64,000 bases of DNA from Firmicutes bacterium UBA6806 (lineage in GTDB: Bacteria; Bacillota; Clostridia; Peptostreptococcales; Acidaminobacteraceae), in assembly GCA_002452745.1 (NCBI GenBank), contig DKFC01000022.1, forward strand, positions 1 through 64,000, given 5' to 3'. Under the pieces are notes generated by a model. That model was not told where the DNA came from. It did no database searches and saw nothing but the letters and a program-made list of their open reading frames with translations. Every line of letters starts with the position of its first letter. The stretch's first letter is position 1. Positions 25,731-33,118 of the stretch are shown here, in pieces. The translations under genes were made by a program, and so were the position numbers.

Positions 25731-26294
25731 ATGCAGTTAAGTGATGACCAAATCATTGACGCTCTAAGGCGTGGTGAAGATCAGGGCATTCAGTGGCTGG
25801 TAGAAGTTTACCTGGGCCTGATTTATGCTGTTGTCAATAAAAACATCGGAAGTGCGGGAACGTCGCAAGATGTGGAAGAATGTGTCAACGATGTGCTTTT
25901 AGGCATTTGGAATAACATAGATAAATTTAAAGAAACGGGCAGCTTCAAGAGTTGGGTGGCAGCAATTGCCAAGTTTAAAGCAATAGATGCCAGCAGAAAA
26001 GCCCTGAGAACAAAGTCGCATGAAGTTGGCGACGATGGTGAGATTGAGCAAATGGCTTCCCATGAGTCAATTGAGAACAAACTGGTTGAAAAGGAGACGA
26101 AGCAGGCGTTGTTGGCCCTTCTTAAAGGGCTGGAGATGCAAGATCAGGAGCTCTTTATAAGAAAGTACTTTATGGATGAAGCCAATTGGGAAATTTCAGA
26201 TAAAATTGGACTTTCACAAAGTGTTATCAACAATCGACTGAGCCGAGGCAGAAAAAAACTCAAAAGTTGGATTCAAGGAGGTGATGGCAGATGA
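25731..26294 (+). CDS. ECF-type RNA polymerase sigma factor
   Basis: This 187-residue sigma-70-family protein has region 2 (VEECVNDVLLGIWNNIDKF near residues 55-75, FKSWVAAIAKFKAIDASRK near 78-96) and region 4 (EISDKIGLSQSVINNRLSRGRKKL, residues about 156-179). AAAAGGAG precedes the start. The stop overlaps the next gene by 4 bp, so the likely membrane partner is made in step with it. The stimulus and target promoters are unknown. Confidence 0.9.
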   Translation: MQLSDDQIIDALRRGEDQGIQWLVEVYLGLIYAVVNKNIGSAGTSQDVEECVNDVLLGIWNNIDKFKETGSFKSWVAAIAKFKAIDASRKALRTKSHEVGDDGEIEQMASHESIENKLVEKETKQALLALLKGLEMQDQELFIRKYFMDEANWEISDKIGLSQSVINNRLSRGRKKLKSWIQGGDGR

Positions 26295-27700
26295 GAGCAG
26301 GCAAAGACAAAATCAACTTGGATATTTATGATCTCTTAAATGACGCTGAAATGGATCTTGCTGAATATGAAGTGGTGGAACCCGATGTCTTTACGAAAGA
26401 GAGACATGTAAGTGAGCTGAAAAAAATAATCCATCTATCAAAGAGCCCTCAGGCAAACTGGCGATATCGTCTAAATGCAGTGGCAATTCTATGTATTGGA
26501 ATGGTTTTACTCTCGTTTTTTACCTTTAAGCTAGCCCCTGCATTTGCCACCAATATCCCAGTGGTAGGAAGCATTATTAAAAATATAACGGGTTATGGAA
26601 ACGACGTCTTTGACGATTACACTGAAATTATAGGTAAGACAGCAGAAGCAGAGGGCATTGAAATCACCCTAAATGAAGTGGTATTGGACGAAAATCAATT
26701 GAGGATTGCCATTACTGTCAAAGGACTTAGTGAATCAAATCATGAGTATGGCAGTGTGATGACACCACAAGTCGCCATTAATGGACGTGTTATAAATCCA
26801 TCAGGTTCCAGCGGAATAGGGGAGTTTAAAGAGGATGGGCAATTTGTATGCGTGGCTACTTTTGACATCAATCAAATAAAGCTTCCAAAAGAAAACCATG
26901 TAACGGTGTCTTATTTTCCAACAGATTCAGAAGGCAAACCTCTTTGGCAATCTTCTGAGAAAAATCCGTGGGAATTTCAATTTCAGGTTTCCAAGCGAAG
27001 CATTGCAGCCAAAACAGAGACTTATAGGATAGACCGCTCTGTAATTTACAATCAAGTGGTGATGAAACTTGAGGATATGACCATCACGCCACTTACAACA
27101 AGTATTCGATTTAAATTCAAGGGAGATAGACCGTTGTCCTTTATCATAAAAGACCAATCGGGTAAAGAGCTGAAACTGGAAACCATGGGGTATGGCACGG
27201 GCAGTTTGCTAAATCGTCTTTGGGGATATAATGAAGGTGATTTTGCCTATTCGGGAGTGGGGGATGAGTCTAAGCGTTTGACGCTAATCCCTTATGTTGA
27301 ACAGCTCAATCGAGAATCTGAAAAGACAATTGGGGAGAAAGCGTTGAAAGAGCTCAAGGCATTTGATGGGAAACTGCCTTTAATACTGGAACAAACGGGT
27401 GACAACCGATTGATTGTCGAAGAAGTCACCTCAAAAGATGGCGTAATATACATCTCATATAGAAGTGAGGGGATTTCGTCAGAGCTTCAAAAGTATCGCC
27501 TGTACTTATATGATGAATCTCTTAATCAAGTGGAAAGAGACTATGAAAATAGCAAAATGGATACGCTGGGAACATCTGAAGATTTGTTTATAGCTGCATT
27601 TAAAGAGCCGGAAAGCGGCATCTTTTACTTGGGGACGGATCGTATGGACGAAGTCACTGTGCTGGAAGATCAAAAGATAGAGATAAGGTTAAAGCGTTGA
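26291..27700 (+). CDS. Membrane-anchored DUF4179-type protein, probable anti-sigma partner
   Basis: This 469-residue protein has a cytoplasmic N-terminal part of about 60 residues, one membrane segment near 62-80 (LNAVAILCIGMVLLSFFTF), and a large outside region that starts with the DUF4179-like patch IPVVGSIIKNITGYGN. In Firmicutes such proteins usually follow an ECF sigma factor and control it; here the genes overlap by 4 bp. The outside part lacks recognised enzyme motifs and is probably a sensor or an exported beta-rich domain. The anti-sigma role rests on context. Confidence 0.8.
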   Translation: MRAGKDKINLDIYDLLNDAEMDLAEYEVVEPDVFTKERHVSELKKIIHLSKSPQANWRYRLNAVAILCIGMVLLSFFTFKLAPAFATNIPVVGSIIKNITGYGNDVFDDYTEIIGKTAEAEGIEITLNEVVLDENQLRIAITVKGLSESNHEYGSVMTPQVAINGRVINPSGSSGIGEFKEDGQFVCVATFDINQIKLPKENHVTVSYFPTDSEGKPLWQSSEKNPWEFQFQVSKRSIAAKTETYRIDRSVIYNQVVMKLEDMTITPLTTSIRFKFKGDRPLSFIIKDQSGKELKLETMGYGTGSLLNRLWGYNEGDFAYSGVGDESKRLTLIPYVEQLNRESEKTIGEKALKELKAFDGKLPLILEQTGDNRLIVEEVTSKDGVIYISYRSEGISSELQKYRLYLYDESLNQVERDYENSKMDTLGTSEDLFIAAFKEPESGIFYLGTDRMDEVTVLEDQKIEIRLKR

Positions 27701-27837
27701 AAATAAACCCGCCTAGTAAGAGAGGCTATGGCAAATGAGTTGTTGGCATATAAATTCAAGAGGGTGTAGATAAATGAGCGTCATGTAGATGAAAGAGAAT
27801 GATTCAAAAAGATGAGAGTAGGTGCAGAAAAGGGATA

Positions 27838-27870
27838 GAAAAAGAGCTAGATTGATGGAAATCTAGCTCT
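27838..27870 (-). terminator. Intrinsic terminator of the 57-residue gene
   Basis: On the minus strand an 11-bp perfect stem (AGAGCTAGATT with AATCTAGCTCT, 27870-27860 and 27853-27843) with a 6-nt loop is followed by TTTTTCT. The stem begins at the last base-pair of the stop codon. Confidence 0.9.
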
Positions 27871-28043
27871 TAATCATCAAGATAGGAAGTTAAGTTATTT
27901 AAACCTGCACCAAAGTAATTGGCAGTAGGTTTTTGATAGTCATAAGAGAGTTCATCTCTCTTCTTAAATTCAACGACCTTACCTGAAACTTGTTTAATCG
28001 TTTCAGGCTCCTGATTTGTCATAGCAATAGCACCAAGTTTCAT
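27870..28043 (-). CDS. Small unknown protein, 57 residues
   Basis: This short gene has GGAGG eight bases before its ATG at 28043, and a terminator starts at its stop codon, so it is very likely real. The product begins MKLGAIAMTNQEPETIKQ and ends NYFGAGLNNLTSYLDD. It has no cysteine, no signal peptide and no membrane segment, and is mildly charged in the middle (VVEFKKRDELSYDYQK). I recognise no family. A structured leader with its own terminator-like hairpin lies directly upstream, so expression is probably set by read-through. A regulatory peptide, a precursor peptide or a small binding protein are all possible. Confidence 0.75.
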   Translation of the reverse strand: MKLGAIAMTNQEPETIKQVSGKVVEFKKRDELSYDYQKPTANYFGAGLNNLTSYLDD

Positions 28044-28071
28044 AAATAAGACCTCCTGAGTAAATTTTGGG

Positions 28072-28102
28072 TATAAAAATAGCGTGGAAATAAGACCACG
28101 CT
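28072..28102 (-). terminator. Terminator-like hairpin between the leader RNA and the small gene
   Basis: On the minus strand AGCGTGG (28102-28096) pairs with CCACGCT (28087-28081) across an 8-nt loop and is followed by ATTTTTAT. It sits 15-45 bases before the ribosome site of the 57-residue gene, so it could end a free-standing RNA or act as an attenuator. Confidence 0.8.
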
Positions 28103-28296
28103 GTTCATAACTATGCTGTTTTGGGCATAAAAATCCTCATCCGTTACACAAAGGGACGAGGCGATTTGCTGAACCACACCATTCAATTAATTGGACTGAT
28201 ATAGGAGTCACCCTCATTAAATGTTTTCTGAACGGTCATGGTGGTTGTAAATCTAACCGTTAAGAGTTCGTATATTTATACTGAACGATTATTTAT
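28103..28296 (-). ncRNA. Candidate structured leader or small RNA
   Basis: Between a consensus promoter and a terminator lies about 200 nt that can fold well. AACGGU (28261-28256) pairs with ACCGUU (28236-28231). The loop of that hairpin contains AACCACCAU (28246-28238), which can pair with AUGGUGUGGUU (28182-28172) with a 2-nt bulge, which would be a pseudoknot. CCUCGUCC (28161-28154) pairs with GGAUGAGG (28142-28135). A GAGGGUGACUCCUAUAU stretch faintly recalls the M-box riboswitch, but the rest does not fit. I cannot place it in a known RNA class. Confidence 0.6.
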
Positions 28297-28301
28297 AAAG
28301 T

Positions 28302-28330
28302 ATTATAACAAGGCCTAAATCACATGTCAA
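28302..28330 (-). promoter_or_regulatory. Consensus sigma-A promoter for the leader RNA
   Basis: On the minus strand TTGACA (28330-28325), a 17-bp spacer and TATAAT (28307-28302) match the sigma-A consensus at all twelve positions. The start of transcription should be an A at 28296 or 28294. It points away from the HAD gene. Confidence 0.9.
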
Positions 28331-28450
28331 CTAGAATGTTAAGAAAATTTCAAAAAATAAATCTATTAAAAAAAATCGCTGCTAATGACCTCTAACAGTG
28401 TCTTTCAGAAGAGGACATGATAAGTTCAAGAAAATATAACAATTATCCGA

Positions 28451-28479
28451 TTGAATGTTGTGATTTATTTCGGTATACT
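28451..28479 (+). promoter_or_regulatory. Sigma-A promoter for the HAD phosphatase gene
   Basis: TTGAAT (28451-28456) and TATACT (28474-28479) are separated by 17 bp, and the start codon is at 28509. Confidence 0.65.
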
Positions 28480-28508
28480 AATGTCTATTGATAAAGGAGG
28501 TGATTACA

Positions 28509-29369
28509 ATGTCGATAAATAAAAAAATCAGAGCTGTGGTAACGGACTTGGATGGAACGCTTTTAAACCACATGCACACAGTCAGTGATTTTAGCTGTAA
28601 TACCATCAAGGCGCTTGCAGATACGGATGTAACTTTTATGATAGCAACAGGAAGACATCACAGTGATGCCAGAAAGATCAGAGAAAAATTGGGCATAAGT
28701 GCCTATATTATTGCAGCCAATGGTGCAACTGTACTGAGTCCGGAAAATGAAATCGTACATCAAGCAGAATTTGAAACGGATATTGCCAGAGCAATTTTGG
28801 GAACTGAAGTGCCAAAAGGTGTCTATAAAAATATCTATCAAGGAGATCACTGGATGGTGGAGGAAATTGACAAGGTATTCGAAGATTACTATACGGACGG
28901 TGCTTTTAAATATACATTGGTCAAATTTGAAGAACAATTGCACTTGCCAATCAATAAAGTGTTTTTCACCACCAAGGATGCATCGCTCTTAATCCCCATT
29001 GAACAGAAAATCAGAAGTGAGTTTGGCGACTATGCAGACGTGACTTTCTCAATGCCTCAATGTCTGGAAATCATGCCGAAGGGGACGAATAAGGGAAGAG
29101 CGCTAAAATCAACCCTGTCGAAGCTTGGAATTGACATCCAAGAAAGCGTGGCCTTTGGAGATGGCATGAATGACTTTGAAATGCTGAGTATGGTTGGAAC
29201 GGGCTATCTCATGGAAAATGCCAATGAAATGCTTAAGATTTCTCTACCTAACAACCCAAGAGTTGGACATCATTCCGAAGACGCTGTTGCTAAAAAAATC
29301 ATAGATCTACTTGAACTTAAAACAAAAAAAGACAATAAAGATACAAAAGACCCATTAAGTATATCTTAA
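28509..29369 (+). CDS. HAD-superfamily phosphatase, Cof type
   Basis: This soluble hydrolase of 286 residues belongs to the Cof/HAD-IIB group, which removes phosphate from sugar phosphates, pyridoxal phosphate or FMN. Motif I is DLDGTLLNH near residue 11, motif II ATGRHHSD near 46, the motif III Lys is in KGTNKGRAL near 195, and motif IV is FGDGMNDFEM near 217. The cap domain lies between motifs II and III. The start at 28509 has AAGGAGG eight bases upstream; an upstream ATG at 28488 lies before that site. The substrate is not predictable. Confidence 0.9.
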   Translation: MSINKKIRAVVTDLDGTLLNHMHTVSDFSCNTIKALADTDVTFMIATGRHHSDARKIREKLGISAYIIAANGATVLSPENEIVHQAEFETDIARAILGTEVPKGVYKNIYQGDHWMVEEIDKVFEDYYTDGAFKYTLVKFEEQLHLPINKVFFTTKDASLLIPIEQKIRSEFGDYADVTFSMPQCLEIMPKGTNKGRALKSTLSKLGIDIQESVAFGDGMNDFEMLSMVGTGYLMENANEMLKISLPNNPRVGHHSEDAVAKKIIDLLELKTKKDNKDTKDPLSIS

Positions 29370-29436
29370 CGCCGCTTTCCAAGAGGAGCTGAGGACTCTA
29401 TGCCTTAGGTTTGTTAAGAACTTACATGGGTCTTTT
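29345..29436. terminator. Long bidirectional hairpin between convergent genes
   Basis: AAAAGACCCAT (29345-29355) pairs perfectly with ATGGGTCTTTT (29426-29436). The stem continues inward as TAAG/CTTA with one bulge and TCTTAAC/GTTAAGA (29364-29370 with 29413-29419). Both outer flanks are U-rich on the relevant strand. It overlaps the last codons of the HAD gene. Confidence 0.65.
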
Positions 29437-29454
29437 CTTTGTTTTTTGACAGTT

Positions 29455-30681
29455 TTATGCCCAGTTGCCTTTTTTAAAGATGGCGATTTTGTCACCATTT
29501 TTCAAAACAGCATCCACGTTGAGTGAGTCAGAACCAACCATGAAGTCCACATGAATCAGGCTGAAATTTCCACCAATTGTCTCGAGGTCTTTTCCCGATA
29601 CATCAAGGCCACCCTTTATGGTTGTTGGATAGGCTCTGCCCAGAGCAAAGTGACAGGATGCATTTTCATCGAAAAGGGTATTGTAGAAGATTTTGCCACT
29701 TTTGTAAATTGGACTCGACACTGGCACGAGGGCCACTTCACCGAGGTAAGAAGCACCTTCATCTGTCTCGATGAGGGCTTTGAGAGAATCATATCCCTTT
29801 TCCGCACTGAAATTTATAATTTTACCCTCTTTGAATTCAAAGGCAAAATCATCAATGAGAACGCCGTTGTGATTTAGAGGCATGGTAGCCTTAAGCGTTC
29901 CGTTGACGCCGTATTTATAAGGAGCAGTGAAGACTTCCTCCGTTGGAATATTGGGAACATAGTAGGCGTCGTTGTCAGTGTTGACGCATCCGCCTCCTTC
30001 AAAGAGATAACCAGCGGGCAAATCCACCGTCAAATTGGTGCCAGGGGCAGTGTAGATAAGTGATTTAATGTCCAGTTCATTTAGATAGTCAACTTTTTCT
30101 TGAAGGGTCTCAACGTGTTTTTCCCATGACGCAATTGGATCTTCACAGTCAATTCGATTTATCTTAAAAATCAAATCCCAGAGAGCATGTACTCCCTCCA
30201 AAGAATCTAATTCAGGGAATACTTTTGCGGCCCATTCAACAGATGGAACGGCAATGCCGAGCCAGCTGACGCCGCCTCTTCCAAAGATTTCTCTGTATCG
30301 TGCAATCCCCATTGCCTTGCCTTTATTAGCCCTTGCAATTTTAAGCGGATCCACATCGGCAAGCAGGTCTGGATTTGGCGCTAAGACAGAAATAACACAG
30401 GCGCCACTTTCCGCATATCCTTCCATGTATGTTGAGAGCCAGTTCGGAAACAAATCAAGGTATTGATCTTCTGAATAGAGATACCTGAGTTTGTTTTGAT
30501 AGTCGTCGTAATAGTCGCATTTGACTAAACTTGCGCCGGCGGTGTAAGCCGCTTCGGTTAATTCTCTGACAAATTCCAAAGCTGTGACAGGCGCATTGAT
30601 AATCAAAGGTTGTCCTGGCTGTAAATTGACACCCACTCTCACAGCCACCTGTGCGTATTTTTTTAGCAAACTTCTGTCCAT
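29455..30681 (-). CDS. M29-family aminopeptidase (AmpS/PepS type)
   Basis: This is a cytoplasmic metallo-aminopeptidase of 408 residues that trims N-terminal residues from peptides. Family landmarks are GVNLQPGQPLIINAP near residue 17, the metal-ligand region FEFKEGKIINFSAEKG near 285, LGEVALVP near 318, CHFALGRAYP near 348 and HVDFMVGS near 384, which supply the Glu, His and Asp ligands. The start at 30681 follows GGAGG by four bases; an ATG five codons upstream lacks a site. It fits the peptide-utilising outlook of the window. It stands alone on this strand. Confidence 0.9.
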   Translation of the reverse strand: MDRSLLKKYAQVAVRVGVNLQPGQPLIINAPVTALEFVRELTEAAYTAGASLVKCDYYDDYQNKLRYLYSEDQYLDLFPNWLSTYMEGYAESGACVISVLAPNPDLLADVDPLKIARANKGKAMGIARYREIFGRGGVSWLGIAVPSVEWAAKVFPELDSLEGVHALWDLIFKINRIDCEDPIASWEKHVETLQEKVDYLNELDIKSLIYTAPGTNLTVDLPAGYLFEGGGCVNTDNDAYYVPNIPTEEVFTAPYKYGVNGTLKATMPLNHNGVLIDDFAFEFKEGKIINFSAEKGYDSLKALIETDEGASYLGEVALVPVSSPIYKSGKIFYNTLFDENASCHFALGRAYPTTIKGGLDVSGKDLETIGGNFSLIHVDFMVGSDSLNVDAVLKNGDKIAIFKKGNWA

Positions 30682-30818
30682 ATGACCTCCATACAAATAT
30701 TTTTATATAATCAATTGTAGCATTTTTGAACGCTTTGAGCCATTTGTTTTTAATCTCAAAACAAGTTCACAAAAAAATCAGTACTCAAAAAAAAACTGTG
30801 CAAATTTTAAAAAAAGCG

Positions 30819-30846
30819 TTGACAGGGAATTTTAGAGTGCTATAAT
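30819..30846 (+). promoter_or_regulatory. Sigma-A promoter of the aromatic amino acid operon
   Basis: TTGACA (30819-30824) and TATAAT (30841-30846), both perfect hexamers, are separated by 16 bp. Transcription should start near 30853, about 70 bases before the leader peptide. Confidence 0.85.
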
Positions 30847-30924
30847 CAATTTCAAATCAAGACGGTAAACCTCGACCGAGAAAAGTCAAAATCATAGAGG
30901 ACAAATTCGAAAGTGGTGGCTATT

Positions 30925-31071
30925 ATGTTATCTTCTAAGAAAAATCTGTTAAGCAATATAAACAACGCATTTTATTTTTACTTTGGCTGGAGCTATTTTT
31001 ATTTTAGCGCTGGCTATTTGTATTGCAACGGAATATGGAAGAACAACCTAATGAGTAGGGGAATGGCATAG
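30925..31071 (+). CDS. Aromatic-rich leader peptide of the aro operon (48 residues)
   Basis: This short frame has 13 aromatic residues between positions 16 and 38 (5 Phe, 6 Tyr, 2 Trp), including AFYFYFGWSYFYF, far more than chance would give. It lies between a strong promoter and a terminator, ahead of the genes for chorismate, Phe and Tyr. The role inferred is that of a classical attenuation leader: ribosomes stall at Phe/Tyr/Trp codons when charged tRNA is scarce. The ribosome site is weak; GTG codons at 30913 and 30916 are in-frame alternative starts, about 11 bases after AGAGGA. The stop is TAG at 31069-31071. Confidence 0.85.
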   Translation: MLSSKKNLLSNINNAFYFYFGWSYFYFSAGYLYCNGIWKNNLMSRGMA

Positions 31072-31133
31072 CCGAACCACATGCCGAAGAATCAGAGAAA
31101 CAACCAAGAGACTCATAGGAGTCTCTTTTTTTT
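31047..31133 (+). terminator. Attenuator: terminator and rival antiterminator helix
   Basis: The terminator stem is AAGAGACTC (31106-31114) with GAGTCTCTT (31119-31127), loop ATAG, then TTTTTT. A rival helix is CCTAATGAGT (31047-31056) with ACTCATAGG (31111-31119), nine pairs with one bulge, which uses the same left arm. A ribosome at the leader stop codon would cover the upstream half of the rival helix and allow termination; one stalled at the aromatic codons would leave it free. Confidence 0.8.
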
Positions 31134-31286
31134 ATGGTAAAGAGCTTTAAAATGGACTGAATGAGAAAAAATGTAAATTCTAAAAAGATTCAAATTCAAC
31201 CTGAAGTGAATTTACAAAGATGAAAATTTGAGACAATAAAAACTAAAATGGACCATGCAAGAGCATGTGTGAATGGAGGAACCAAT

Positions 31287-32174
31287 ATGGTAAGTGCAAT
31301 TCAAAGAGCAACGGATAGAAGCGAACAGGAAATTATAGAACTGATTTCGAGGATAAAAGAGCCTTTTAAAATGGCGAGTCGAGCCTTTAAAGGGGTTGAT
31401 TCGGTAGTGACTGTTGATGGAAGAAGCATCGGCAACGGTCACTTTGCGGTAATAGCAGGGCCTTGCTCAGTAGAAAGTCATTCTCAAATTGTGGACATAG
31501 CGAAGTCGATTGATGTATCGGGGGCAAAATTTTTAAGAGGGGGCGCATTTAAGCCGAGAACATCACCATATGATTTTCAAGGATTGAAGTCGGAGGGATT
31601 GGAACTGCTGAGAGCGGCGAAAAAAGCCACTGGACTTCCCATAGTCACGGAAGTCATGTCGGTGAGAACTTTGGAAGAGCATGCAGATGATATAGATGTC
31701 ATTCAAATAGGGGCGAGAAACATGCAGAACTTTGATCTTCTCAAAGCCGCAGGGCAGCTTAGAAAGCCGGTTCTCCTAAAACGTGGCATGTCGGCTACTA
31801 TAGAGGAATTTTTAATGGCTTCCGAATACATTTTGTCAGAGGGAAACCATCAAGTCATCCTCTGTGAGAGGGGGATTAGAACCTTTGAAAAATACACTCG
31901 AAACACATTGGATTTAAGTGCGATTCCCGTTATCAAGAGATACTCGCATCTGCCAGTTGTCATCGACCCGTCTCATGCAACTGGTGATTCCAGATATGTG
32001 GAATCCATGGCACTGGCAGCTGTGGCGGCAGGCGCTGATGGGTTGATGATTGAAGTTCACAACAACCCAGAGAAGGCATTATCAGATGGCAAGCAGTCAT
32101 TGACACCGGGGGCATTTAACGAACTCATGAAAAAAGTTGAAAAAATTGCCGAAATTACAGGCAAGATTTTATAA
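31287..32174 (+). CDS. aroF: 3-deoxy-7-phosphoheptulonate synthase (DAHP synthase, AroF/KDO8P-like type)
   Basis: This enzyme joins phosphoenolpyruvate and erythrose 4-phosphate, the first step of the shikimate pathway. The 295 residues are of the short type I-beta form: AGPCSVESHSQ near residue 57, KPRTSPYDFQG near 90, QIGARNMQNFDLL near 138 and VIDPSHATGDSRY near 225. No ACT or chorismate mutase domain is attached, so feedback control may rest on the attenuator or on other proteins. ATG at 31287 follows GGAGG by seven bases; the earlier ATG at 31248 has no site. It is the first structural gene of the operon. Confidence 0.94.
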   Translation: MVSAIQRATDRSEQEIIELISRIKEPFKMASRAFKGVDSVVTVDGRSIGNGHFAVIAGPCSVESHSQIVDIAKSIDVSGAKFLRGGAFKPRTSPYDFQGLKSEGLELLRAAKKATGLPIVTEVMSVRTLEEHADDIDVIQIGARNMQNFDLLKAAGQLRKPVLLKRGMSATIEEFLMASEYILSEGNHQVILCERGIRTFEKYTRNTLDLSAIPVIKRYSHLPVVIDPSHATGDSRYVESMALAAVAAGADGLMIEVHNNPEKALSDGKQSLTPGAFNELMKKVEKIAEITGKIL

Positions 32175-33044
32175 ATGAATTTAGAACACGAAGGGAGGAA
32201 TTCAATTGGGGTATCAATTTCAATAATAGGATTAGGCCTAATAGGCGGTTCGATGGCAAAAGCCATTCGAGAAAACACAGACCATCATCTCATTGGGTTT
32301 GATGTGCAAAGTGAAGTGATGAAAAAGGCGTTTGAAGAAGAGGTTATTCACGAAATTCCAAATAGCATCGAAGAGGCGCTTTCAAAGAGTGACATTGTCT
32401 TCTTATGCCTCTATCCATTTGAGACGGTTGAGTTTATAAGAAATCATTACAACGACTTTAAAGACAATGCAATTGTAACAGACACAGCAGGGCTTAAGAC
32501 AGAAATCGTTCAGTTTTACAGCAAACTCACCCATAATTCAAAACAGCTTGAATTTGTTGGTGGACATCCAATCGCCGGAAGTGAGAAATCTGGGTTTAAC
32601 CATTCGTCAGCGCATTATTTTAAAGGTGCTTCTTATGTACTGACGCCTCACAGGGGCAACCGTGAAGAGACCGTGAGAACCCTCACTGAATTAATTGAGG
32701 TCATGGGATTTGGATCAGTGACTTGCATGGATGCCAAGGAGCATGACGAAATGATTGCCTATACCAGTCATTTGCCGCATATTATTGCATCACTGCTCTT
32801 AAAGAACAAGCCCGGAAATACAGGTACTACGGGAAACGCCCTCGTTGGCGGCAGTTTCAGAGATGCCACTAGGGTTGGCAACATGAACAAGTCCCTTTGG
32901 ACAGAACTGCTCATGTGCAACCAATCCAATGTGATTAAGATGCTGGAATCGTTTGAGAGTGATATCAAAGCGGTTCAGTCGGCACTTGAAAGCGGCAATG
33001 AAGATGCTTTGAGAGGACTGATAACATTTGATATAATGAATTGA
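32175..33044 (+). CDS. tyrA: Prephenate dehydrogenase
   Basis: This NAD(P)-dependent enzyme turns prephenate into 4-hydroxyphenylpyruvate for tyrosine. The 289 residues have the Rossmann motif IIGLGLIGGSMAKAI near residue 17, the active-site patch GGHPIAGSEKSG near 125 and HDEMIAYTSHLPHIIAS near 190. There is no C-terminal ACT domain. The only ATG before the Rossmann motif is at 32175, directly after the aroF stop. However, a strong GGGAGG lies inside (32192-32197), eight bases before an in-frame ATT at 32205, so the true start is not certain. Confidence 0.92.
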   Translation: MNLEHEGRNSIGVSISIIGLGLIGGSMAKAIRENTDHHLIGFDVQSEVMKKAFEEEVIHEIPNSIEEALSKSDIVFLCLYPFETVEFIRNHYNDFKDNAIVTDTAGLKTEIVQFYSKLTHNSKQLEFVGGHPIAGSEKSGFNHSSAHYFKGASYVLTPHRGNREETVRTLTELIEVMGFGSVTCMDAKEHDEMIAYTSHLPHIIASLLLKNKPGNTGTTGNALVGGSFRDATRVGNMNKSLWTELLMCNQSNVIKMLESFESDIKAVQSALESGNEDALRGLITFDIMN

Positions 33045-33118
33045 GAAAGCAAAGCGCTGAATTCGTCGATTCAAAATAGAGAGCCGACGAATTTGGACGT
33101 CTTTTAAGAGGAGTAGAC

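Noticed and set aside
28103..28296. M-box magnesium riboswitch
   Set aside because: Only one stretch (GGGUGACUCCUAUAU) resembles the motif; the GCUGCUGCCC core and the magnesium-transporter gene are missing.
28072..28296. 6S RNA
   Set aside because: The length fits, but the ends do not form the long closing helix and central bubble expected.
30853..31133. T-box leader for the aro operon
   Set aside because: No AGGGUGGNACCGCG-like antiterminator sequence is present; the aromatic-rich frame explains the region better.
31248..31287. Longer N terminus for DAHP synthase
   Set aside because: The strong GGAGG lies downstream of that ATG and serves 31287.
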